Source: Winogradskyella vidalii
Lineage (GTDB): Bacteria; Bacteroidota; Bacteroidia; Flavobacteriales; Flavobacteriaceae
Direction of reading: 5' to 3'
DNA length: 64,000 nucleotides
Assembly: GCF_013403955.1 (NCBI RefSeq)
Contig: NZ_JABFDG010000002.1
Location: forward strand, 248,001 to 312,000
Part shown: piece by piece, positions 53,708 to 62,112 of the stretch
Layout: each line of letters begins with the position of its first letter
How positions within the stretch are numbered: the first letter of the stretch is position 1
Program-made: the position numbers and the translations under genes
Notes under the pieces: model-generated
Database searches by the model: none
The model's input: only the letters and a program-made list of their open reading frames with translations
Told to the model about the DNA's origin: nothing

Positions 53708-56700
53708 GTGAGATTAAGATATATTATACCCTTTGCTATAAGTGTTTTAAGTCTATGTAATGGTTATTCTCAACATATAAATACAGACGATTCCATAGCT
53801 CTAGAACAACTTATTCAACAAAACCTTGGACAAAATTGTGTTGAAATTTCAAATATCGCTTCCAATGTCAATGGAAATTTAAACGGCTTTAACAGCTTTG
53901 GCTATTTTGAACGTGGTAATTCTAATTTCCCTTTTGATAACGGCATTATATTATCAACAGGAAATGTAAATTCCGCAGGAAACACCGTCAACACAAACCC
54001 TTTAAATGAAGGTGACGATACTTGGGGAAATGATATCGATTTAGAAAATGTATTAGGCATTGATGCGACTCTAAATGCAACATCAATACAATTTAACTTT
54101 GTCTCGGTGGCTAATCAAATTCAGTTTAATTATATTTTAGCTTCCGAAGAATACCAACAGGAATACCCTTGTTTTTATTCCGATGGATTTGCTTTTTTAA
54201 TACGAGAAGCTGGTTCTGGCGATACGTTTTCTAATATTGCCGTAATTCCTGGTACGTCTATCCCAGTTAATACTAATACAGTTCACGACTTAATCCCAGA
54301 ATGGTGCGAGGCAGAAAACGAAGCTTATTTTGAAGGCTATAATGTAGGTGACACCAACTATAATGGTCGTACTGTTGTACTTTCTGCTACGGCTACAATT
54401 ATTCCTAATGTAGAGTATGAAATTAAACTGATAATCGCAGATCAAACCGATCACAATTTTGATTCTGCTGTTTTTATTGAAGGAAATAGTTTTAATGCCA
54501 ACGTAGATTTAGGTCAAGACATTACAACCTGTGGCGATTCAGTAACCTTAAACGGAGATATCCAAAATCCACAAGCATCTTATCAATGGTACCAAAATAA
54601 CACACCGCTCGCTGGTGAAAACAACCCAGAATTACAAGCTGTTGCTTCCGGAACCTATAAAGTTGAAATTACAATTCAGCTCAACGAAACCTCTTGTGTT
54701 ATTGAAGACACTATAGAAATAACACTCGATTCCGAACAATCTTCAACACAAATATCAGATTTTATTTATTGCGATGATGCTTCAAATGATGGTGTAGAAA
54801 TCTTTGACCTCACCGCTAGAAACAATGAAGTTTTAGCTTCAGTACCACCATCTACTTATAATATTAGTTACCACTACTCTAGCGAAGCTGCCGAAAATAA
54901 TAACAATCCTATTATTGGACCAGTTGAAAACACAAGTTCGCCACAAGCTATATTTGTTAGGATTGAGGATGTAATTAATGGTTGCTTAGCATTTTCTACG
55001 TTTAACCTAGTGGTCAATCAAAAACCAGAATACCAAGAACCAGACCCAATTATTGCTTGCGAAGACCCTAGTTTAGACGGTTATACATTTGTGGATTTAA
55101 ATATGGCCAGTAGTCAGATTAATAATGGAAATACGAATCTGTATGTCACTTATCATTACTCACTTCCTGAAGCTGATTTGGGTACTAACCCTATTTTTTC
55201 TCCTTATGTTAATTATAATACCTCAGAAACGCTATTTGTGCGTATTTACGATAGTACTACAGGTTGTTATTCTACAACTTCGGTTTCAGTTGAATTTCAA
55301 GATACACCTCCAATAAACTTAGACGATCAATGGATTGCATCTTGTGGAGAAAATGAAGAAGGCTTCGAGTTTTTTGATTTAACTAGTATCATCAATTTTG
55401 TACTACAAGGCGCCACAGGTTTAGAGGTCACTTATCACCGTTCGGAATATGAAGCGCATTCTAACATCAACCCAATTTCTAATCCCGAAAATTATCAAAA
55501 TGAGATTCAATTTTATCAGGTAATTTATATCCGTGTACAAGATCCAACTACAGGTTGCTATGCCTTAGTAAACTTAGAATTACACACGGCGATTATACAG
55601 TCTGGCTTTTATGATGAAGCCTTTATCGTTTGCGATGATGTATCTAATGATGGTATCGCTGACTTTGACTTAAGCGAGATTGAATTAGAATTCACTAATG
55701 GTTATGATGGCTATGAAATTGTATTTTATAGCAGCGAAGAAGACCAAAATAATGGCACTAACCCACTAGATGAAACGATGCCTTATACTGTTAGCAACAA
55801 TGGCACTACCATATATGCAACGGTCAACTCTGGTGAATGTATTGAGTTTGTAGAGATAGCCTTAGAAGTCTCACCTGCTGTAGTTTTAACCCCTCAAATA
55901 GTTGATTATTGCGATGAAAATGATGATGGCTTTACGGCTTTAGACATGAATACCTTAAATAGTGCGGCCAGCCAAGGAGTACAAGCTGCTAATGTAAAAT
56001 ATTATCTCACCGAAGCGGATGCTATTAATAATGAAAATATACTTCCTGGTTATTATTACAACACCACAAACCCACAGTTTTTTTATATAAGAGTGACCAA
56101 TGCACAAACGGAATGCTACGATATTTCTACACTACAGGTTAATGTGGTGGGCGCTCCAACAATTATGTATCCAGAACCTATAATTGTTTGTGATGATAAC
56201 AATGATGGTATAGCAACTGTGAATTTAGAATCTAAAATCCCAGAAATCGTAACGGCCACTGCAGGTTTAGAAATTTCATTTTACAATGATTATAATTTTG
56301 CTATTGAAGGTGATACTGAAAATGCAATCGCAACCCCAGAAAACTACACGACTTCCACTGAATATATTTTTGCTCGTGTAGCAAATGAATCATCGGGCTG
56401 CTATAGTCTTTCTGGTTTTTACACTTATATAAATACAGTACCTGAGTTTATTCCTATTTCAAACTTTGAGAATTGTGAAGCAGATATAAGCGGTGTTGCT
56501 GATTTTTATTTCTATTTAAAAGATGATGAGATACTCAACGGTCAACCCGACAAACAAGCGCTTTATTACGAAACAGAAGCTGATGCTATTGCTGGCATTA
56601 ATCCAATTGACAAGTATTCGGCATATCAAAATATAACAAGTCCTCAAACCGTATATGTTAGAGTAGAAAACTTAACAGATCCCGATTGTTTTGACACCTC

Positions 56701-59380
56701 ATCGTTTGAGTTAGAGGTTGGCTCCATTCCTATTTTCAACGTTGCAGAAAATATATTGCGTTGTGATGACATTAGTAATGATGGTTTAGTAACCGTAGAT
56801 TTAAATGAAACCATAGCTCAAATGTCTGCTGGAAGTCCAGAAACTCTAGATATTACATTTCACGCCACAGAATACGATGCTGAAAACAATTTAAATTCTT
56901 TACCCTTAGAATACACCAATAGCACCAACCCACAACCGTTATTTGCTAGAGTAGATAATGGCAACTATTGTAAAGGCGTTTCGGCTTTTGAAATCAATAT
57001 TATTTCGGCACCTATAGTAAACCCAACCGTTCCAATGGTTCAGTGCGACACGGATTATGATGGCTTTGTAACTTGGGATTTGTTAATTTCCGAAGAAGAA
57101 ATATTAGATGTAAGACAAGATAATATCGAAGTGCATTATTTTGAAACCTTAGACGATCTAGAAGCTGATACAAATTCAATTACATCTCCAGAAAACTATA
57201 CCAATATTACCAACCCACAAACCGTATATATTAAAGTAAATAATACAGTAAGCGATTGTTTTGTTGCCGTTCCTTTAGACTTAAGTGTGAATCTTCCACC
57301 TTCATATAATGATTTTGAAATCTTTGAGATTTGTGATAACCCAACACAAAGTTTTAACCTTTCAGAAATAGAAACAGCACTAATTGATACTGAAACTGAA
57401 GCCATCCTCAGTTATTATGAAACTTATGATGATGCTGAAAACAGCACCAATCCATTAGCTACAAATTACACTTACCAAACCACAGGTGACACTATCTATG
57501 TGCGTTTAGAAGCTCCAATTACAGGCTGTTATTTTATTTACAATTTTACGCTTCAAGTTAATCCGTTCCCCATTGCTAATCAACCCAATAACATAGAAAT
57601 TTGCGACGATAATTCTAATGATGGCCTAGCCTATTTTGACTTAGAACTGCAAACCAATACCGTTTTAGGCTCGCAAAATCCAGATGATTTTACCATAACC
57701 TACCATTTAAATCCTAATGAAGCTGAAACGGGAGAAAATGCAATTATAACAGAACATCTAGGATCAGACCAACAACTAATTACAGTACGAATTGAAAACA
57801 ATGACACAGGCTGTTTTAGCACAACCAACTTTATGTTAATTATTAATGCTTTTCCTAATAATCCAGAACCGATTATTGTATGCGACAATGATTATGATGC
57901 CATAACAACGTTCAACTTAACCCTTGCCGAAGCTGAGCTATTTACAACACCTAATCCCAATCGTGTAATCACTTATTTTGAAACCATAACGGATTTACAA
58001 ACTGATGATAATCCCATTTTAAATCCTGATAATTACCTCAACTTAAGCAACCCACAAACTGTTTATATTAAAGTATTCAATACCATTGCCGATTGCTATA
58101 CTTATGTGCCATTGGAATTACGCGTCAATCTTCCGCCTGCAACAAATGCTTTTGAAGTGTTTGATATTTGTGAAAACGAGACTAATAGTTTCGATTTAAC
58201 CACGATAAATCAAGTCATTTCTAACAGCAACTACAATGTTCTCTTTAATTATTTTACTTCTGAAGCGGATGCTAATGCTAATGAAAATGCATTAGATACT
58301 AATTATACGTACACAAGTACAAGTGATATTATTTATGCGCGTGTTGAATTTAGCACTACACATTGTTATTATATTTATCCTTTTGAACTCAATGTAAATC
58401 CATTACCATCAGCCAATATACCCGAAAATCTCACCAATTGTGATGATGACTTTGATGGTTATGTTAATTTCAATTTAAGTCAGCAAGATGCGTCTATATT
58501 AGGATATCAAAATCAAAATAATTTTAGTGTTACTTATTTTAGCAATCACTTAGATGCCAATGAAAATATCGCGCCAATTAATAGTGAAACTTATCTAGGA
58601 TATAATAACGAAATTATAACTGCACGAATTGAAAACAATACCACAGGCTGTTATAATCTTGTTGATTTTTCATTAGTTGTGAACCGAAAACCTTTTGTTG
58701 ATATTCCTGATCAAGTAGTTTGTATAGATAATTTACCATTAGTTGTTTCAGCTGAAACGTTTTACGCTGCAGACAGTTATTTATGGTCTACAAATGAAAT
58801 TAGTTCAGAAATTGAAATCACAGAAATTGGCACTTATTCGGTTACAGTAACCTCAGAATTTAACTGCACAACAACCAAGACTTTTAATGTTACCGAGTCT
58901 GAATCTGCAACCATAGAACTTGCTGAAACACTTGATTTCTCTGACCCTAACAATATTACCCTAACCATAACTGGCATTGGCGATTACCTCTATATATTAG
59001 ATGATGGCGATGCTCAAGATTCTAATGTATTTGAAAATGTAACCTTAGGTTATCACACCATAACGATTATTGACCTTAACGGTTGTGCCGAAGTAACTAA
59101 GGAAGTAGTGGTAATAGATGCACCACCATTTTTTACACCAAATCATGATAATAGAAACGATACTTGGCATATTGTTGGTATTGAAACGTTACCAGGTAGT
59201 ATCGTTTATATTTTTGACCGCTATGGCAAACTAATAACACATTTAAAATCAGACGATCAAGGTTGGGATGGCACTTATAACAGCTATAATATGCCTGCTA
59301 ATGATTATTGGTTTCTAGCAGAAATTCATCAAGGTAATACATCCTTTGAAGTAAAAGGGCATTTTTCTTTACGTCGTTAA
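53708..59380 (+). CDS. Giant adhesin-like protein: choice-of-anchor L head, 14 stalk repeats, T9SS type B domain
   Basis: A secreted protein of 1890 residues, the longest in the window. The start is GTG 53708 (signal peptide RLRYIIPFAISVLSLCNGYSQ). The choice-of-anchor L head (about 23-270) and Ig-like segment match the preceding protein. Fourteen stalk repeats span about 344-1668. Repeats 1-10 line up one to one with those of the 1613-residue protein; repeats 12-14 are a second copy of 9-11 (57032-57868 and 57869-58711). The end has an Ig-like module and the sorting domain (PPFFTPNHDNRNDTWHIVG to GHFSLRR). Lys-Arg at the tip is replaced by Arg-Arg. It should form a long surface stalk about 25% longer than its neighbour. 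Confidence 0.92.
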   Translation: MRLRYIIPFAISVLSLCNGYSQHINTDDSIALEQLIQQNLGQNCVEISNIASNVNGNLNGFNSFGYFERGNSNFPFDNGIILSTGNVNSAGNTVNTNPLNEGDDTWGNDIDLENVLGIDATLNATSIQFNFVSVANQIQFNYILASEEYQQEYPCFYSDGFAFLIREAGSGDTFSNIAVIPGTSIPVNTNTVHDLIPEWCEAENEAYFEGYNVGDTNYNGRTVVLSATATIIPNVEYEIKLIIADQTDHNFDSAVFIEGNSFNANVDLGQDITTCGDSVTLNGDIQNPQASYQWYQNNTPLAGENNPELQAVASGTYKVEITIQLNETSCVIEDTIEITLDSEQSSTQISDFIYCDDASNDGVEIFDLTARNNEVLASVPPSTYNISYHYSSEAAENNNNPIIGPVENTSSPQAIFVRIEDVINGCLAFSTFNLVVNQKPEYQEPDPIIACEDPSLDGYTFVDLNMASSQINNGNTNLYVTYHYSLPEADLGTNPIFSPYVNYNTSETLFVRIYDSTTGCYSTTSVSVEFQDTPPINLDDQWIASCGENEEGFEFFDLTSIINFVLQGATGLEVTYHRSEYEAHSNINPISNPENYQNEIQFYQVIYIRVQDPTTGCYALVNLELHTAIIQSGFYDEAFIVCDDVSNDGIADFDLSEIELEFTNGYDGYEIVFYSSEEDQNNGTNPLDETMPYTVSNNGTTIYATVNSGECIEFVEIALEVSPAVVLTPQIVDYCDENDDGFTALDMNTLNSAASQGVQAANVKYYLTEADAINNENILPGYYYNTTNPQFFYIRVTNAQTECYDISTLQVNVVGAPTIMYPEPIIVCDDNNDGIATVNLESKIPEIVTATAGLEISFYNDYNFAIEGDTENAIATPENYTTSTEYIFARVANESSGCYSLSGFYTYINTVPEFIPISNFENCEADISGVADFYFYLKDDEILNGQPDKQALYYETEADAIAGINPIDKYSAYQNITSPQTVYVRVENLTDPDCFDTSSFELEVGSIPIFNVAENILRCDDISNDGLVTVDLNETIAQMSAGSPETLDITFHATEYDAENNLNSLPLEYTNSTNPQPLFARVDNGNYCKGVSAFEINIISAPIVNPTVPMVQCDTDYDGFVTWDLLISEEEILDVRQDNIEVHYFETLDDLEADTNSITSPENYTNITNPQTVYIKVNNTVSDCFVAVPLDLSVNLPPSYNDFEIFEICDNPTQSFNLSEIETALIDTETEAILSYYETYDDAENSTNPLATNYTYQTTGDTIYVRLEAPITGCYFIYNFTLQVNPFPIANQPNNIEICDDNSNDGLAYFDLELQTNTVLGSQNPDDFTITYHLNPNEAETGENAIITEHLGSDQQLITVRIENNDTGCFSTTNFMLIINAFPNNPEPIIVCDNDYDAITTFNLTLAEAELFTTPNPNRVITYFETITDLQTDDNPILNPDNYLNLSNPQTVYIKVFNTIADCYTYVPLELRVNLPPATNAFEVFDICENETNSFDLTTINQVISNSNYNVLFNYFTSEADANANENALDTNYTYTSTSDIIYARVEFSTTHCYYIYPFELNVNPLPSANIPENLTNCDDDFDGYVNFNLSQQDASILGYQNQNNFSVTYFSNHLDANENIAPINSETYLGYNNEIITARIENNTTGCYNLVDFSLVVNRKPFVDIPDQVVCIDNLPLVVSAETFYAADSYLWSTNEISSEIEITEIGTYSVTVTSEFNCTTTKTFNVTESESATIELAETLDFSDPNNITLTITGIGDYLYILDDGDAQDSNVFENVTLGYHTITIIDLNGCAEVTKEVVVIDAPPFFTPNHDNRNDTWHIVGIETLPGSIVYIFDRYGKLITHLKSDDQGWDGTYNSYNMPANDYWFLAEIHQGNTSFEVKGHFSLRR
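57032..58711 (+). repeat. Tandem duplication of a three-repeat block inside the adhesin gene
   Basis: Block 1 (57032-57868, 279 codons, repeats 9-11) and block 2 (57869-58711, 281 codons, repeats 12-14) share the same order of distinctive units. These are a unit ending Y-I-K-V-x-N-T then L-x-V-N-L-P-P, a unit lacking the DG loop (CDNPTQSFNL and CENETNSFDL), and a unit with L-G-[SY]-Q-N. The 1613-residue gene has this block once (52044-52883). Confidence 0.85.
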
Positions 59381-59473
59381 ATGGCTTCGAGTCTAAAATT
59401 CAGATTTTTAAAACTCAGAAAAGCAAGCTAATTTCTTTAACATCTTTATAAATACAAATAAAAGATAGATCCC

Positions 59474-59481
59474 TATATTTG
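59474..59481 (+). promoter_or_regulatory. -7 box of the 780-residue adhesin gene
   Basis: TATATTTG is an exact match, 18 bases before ATG 59500. Confidence 0.6.
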
Positions 59482-59499
59482 CAATCCCTTAAGTAAAAG

Positions 59500-61842
59500 A
59501 TGAAGCAAATAATAGTTTTAGCTGCCCTAATGGCAGCCTTGTTTACGAATGCCCAAAATATTACGGTAGACAGCCAGTCCTATACACCTCAACAACTTGT
59601 AGAGGACATCTTGATAGATAGCGATTGTATTAGTAACATTAACGTAACCAATGTGGTTGGTGGTGATTTTAATGGTACAGACCAAAGTTATGGTTTTTTT
59701 GATGCTTCTGGAACCACATTTCCTTTTCAAAGTGGTATCGTTTTAAGTACAGGCCGACTGAATAATGTTCCTGGTCCCAACAATAATTTAAGTGATGATA
59801 ATGCCAACAATTGGACTGGTGACGCAGATTTGGAAAATGCCTTAAATGAAACAGGAACCATAAATGCAACAATCCTAGAATTTGAATTTACCGCGGTAGC
59901 ACCACAAGTAAGTTTTAGATATCTTTTTGCTTCAGAAGAATATCAGGAAAATGATTCTAACACCTGTCAATATTCAGATTTATTCGGGTTTTTAATTCGT
60001 CCTGATGATGATCAAACGCCCTATGAAAATATTGCTATTGTACCAAATACAAACACACCTGTAAAAGTAACAACCGTCACGCCAGGAATCCCTGGTAGCT
60101 GTCCTCCTGAAAACGAAAGCTATTTCGGTAGTTTTAACGGTAGCAATGCGCCAATAAATTTTAATGGACAGACCGCAATTTTAACTGCCACTGCTAATGT
60201 GATTCCTAATGAAACGTATCACGTAAAGCTAGTGATTGCCGATGAGCATAATTACCGCTATGATTCTGCTGTTTTTTTAGAAGCAAGTAGTTTTGAGCTG
60301 TCTTCAGACTTAGGCCCCGATTTACTTTTGGCAACTAATAATGCATTATGTGAAGGCGAAAGTATTGAACTTAATGCTTACCAAGATGGTCAAAATACTT
60401 ACGACTGGTTTAAAGATGGAGTATTAGTAACTGAAGCTTCAGGTTGTAACACTTGCGGAACTTATGCCGTATCAGAATCAGGAACCTATACCGTAGAAGT
60501 GACTTTAGCCAATGGTTGTATTGCTTATGGAGAAATTGTAATTGAATCGGTACCATTACCCATCGTTTCAGATGCTATTTTAATTGAATGTGATGCTAAT
60601 CAAGATGGTTTCACTACCTATAATTTATTTGATGCTACAGATAGTTTAACCAATAATGACCAAAGCCTATTCGTCTATCGTTTTTACTTAAACGAAGCAG
60701 ATGCCATAGCAGATAACAACCCCATACTAAACCCTGGTACATTTGAAAACACCACAATTAATCAAACTATTTTTGCACTTATAATTAATCAGGCAAATTG
60801 CGTGAGTGTTGCTGAATTAGAATTACAAGTGTCTAATAACACTATAAATATTCCGGATTTACAAGGCTGCGATGGAACTATTACAGATGGTTTTACAACT
60901 TTTGATTTATCTGAAATAGAAGCATCCATCTTAGACCAAATACCTAATGATTCAGAAGTTAGCTATTATGAAACTGAAGAAGACGCTTTTAACGAAACCA
61001 ATCCGCTTCCTAATACTTATGACAATACCGTAGCAAATTCACAGACTATTTATGTAAAAATTAGTAATAACAATCAGTGTTTTGGTATATCAATGGTTAA
61101 TTTAAATATTCTGTATACGCCTTTATTAGAAGCCGATGAAACGCTTATCTATTGCGAAAACGCATTAGAACCTTTAACTATTTTTGGTGGTGTACTTAAT
61201 GATTTGCCTAATAATTATTATTACAAATGGCAGCTTAATGGCGTCACTACTGAGGTAAACACTTTATTTTACGAGGTGACAGAACCAGGTGATTACACCG
61301 TTATTGTTACAGATCCAAACGGCTGTTCTTCAAGTAGAATTATAACGGTTGAAGCCTCTGAATTAGCCACTATAGAAAGTGTTAGTGTTGTTGGTGTTGC
61401 CCCTAACAATACCGTTACAATTTCTGTTTCTGGTAATGGAGATTATGAAATTGCTTTGGATGATGAAAACGGTGTTTATCAAAATACTTTTACATTCTCG
61501 AATGTTACACCAGGTTTTCATACCGTTTTTATTAGAGACCTCAATGGCTGTGATACTGTTGAAGCTACCATTTCGGTTTTAGGTTTTCCTAAGTTTTTTA
61601 CACCAAATGGCGATAGAGACAATCCTACATGGCAAGTTATTGGTAACAATGAACAATTCAATCAAATAGTAGCGATTCAAATATTTAATCGCTACGGAAA
61701 ACTAATTACTGAACAAACAGCTCAAAGTGCTGGTTGGGATGGAACTTTAAATGGTGAGCCGCTTCCAAGTGATGACTATTGGTTTATTGCTAGTTTTATG
61801 GATGGAAAAACATATACTGGACATTTTACATTGAAAAGATAA
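59500..61842 (+). CDS. Adhesin-like protein: choice-of-anchor L head, two stalk repeats, T9SS type B domain
   Basis: A secreted protein of 780 residues and a short relative of the two giants. The signal peptide (KQIIVLAALMAALFTNAQ) is followed by a choice-of-anchor L head to about residue 265 (SYGFFDASGTTFPFQSGIVL, RYLFASEEYQENDSNTCQYS, NFNGQTAILTATANV). An Ig-like segment has a local Cys pair (SGCNTCG). Then come only two stalk repeats (ECDANQDGFTTYNLF and GCDGTITDGFTTFDL), an Ig-like module and the type B sorting domain (FPKFFTPNGDRDNPTWQVIG to HFTLKR). The head is more diverged than those of the two giants. It has its own promoter box. Confidence 0.92.
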   Translation: MKQIIVLAALMAALFTNAQNITVDSQSYTPQQLVEDILIDSDCISNINVTNVVGGDFNGTDQSYGFFDASGTTFPFQSGIVLSTGRLNNVPGPNNNLSDDNANNWTGDADLENALNETGTINATILEFEFTAVAPQVSFRYLFASEEYQENDSNTCQYSDLFGFLIRPDDDQTPYENIAIVPNTNTPVKVTTVTPGIPGSCPPENESYFGSFNGSNAPINFNGQTAILTATANVIPNETYHVKLVIADEHNYRYDSAVFLEASSFELSSDLGPDLLLATNNALCEGESIELNAYQDGQNTYDWFKDGVLVTEASGCNTCGTYAVSESGTYTVEVTLANGCIAYGEIVIESVPLPIVSDAILIECDANQDGFTTYNLFDATDSLTNNDQSLFVYRFYLNEADAIADNNPILNPGTFENTTINQTIFALIINQANCVSVAELELQVSNNTINIPDLQGCDGTITDGFTTFDLSEIEASILDQIPNDSEVSYYETEEDAFNETNPLPNTYDNTVANSQTIYVKISNNNQCFGISMVNLNILYTPLLEADETLIYCENALEPLTIFGGVLNDLPNNYYYKWQLNGVTTEVNTLFYEVTEPGDYTVIVTDPNGCSSSRIITVEASELATIESVSVVGVAPNNTVTISVSGNGDYEIALDDENGVYQNTFTFSNVTPGFHTVFIRDLNGCDTVEATISVLGFPKFFTPNGDRDNPTWQVIGNNEQFNQIVAIQIFNRYGKLITEQTAQSAGWDGTLNGEPLPSDDYWFIASFMDGKTYTGHFTLKR

Positions 61843-61928
61843 ATTCTATTCAATAATTTTAAACTAAAATAGCAATTGTACTTTTACGCACAAAAAACAA
61901 CTTTAAAATTTTAAAAAATTATAATCAG

Positions 61929-61948
61929 CTAAATGCCAAGCCATTTAG
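61929..61948. terminator. Small hairpin after the 780-residue adhesin gene
   Basis: CTAAATG (61929-61935) and CATTTAG (61942-61948) form a seven-base stem without a T run, so a role in termination is uncertain. Confidence 0.35.
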
Positions 61949-62078
61949 ATTGTAGAACAAATACACTTCATGTTATTTATTAGCATTTAATCTTTTGTTG
62001 TTTTTAACAATCAGTACCATTTTATCTAAGTAATAATTAGAATAACTATTAGGTAACAAATAGAAATATTAAATTACA

Positions 62079-62086
62079 TACTTTTG
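62079..62086 (+). promoter_or_regulatory. -7 box of the last adhesin-like gene
   Basis: TACTTTTG is an exact match, 26 bases before ATG 62113. Confidence 0.6.
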
Positions 62087-62112
62087 CGACCCTAATTTTT
62101 TTAAACTAATAG

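Noticed and set aside
48711-59380. Regular repeats that might suggest a CRISPR-like array
   Set aside because: The period is about 276 bases, conserved at the protein level and in frame; this is coding repeat structure.
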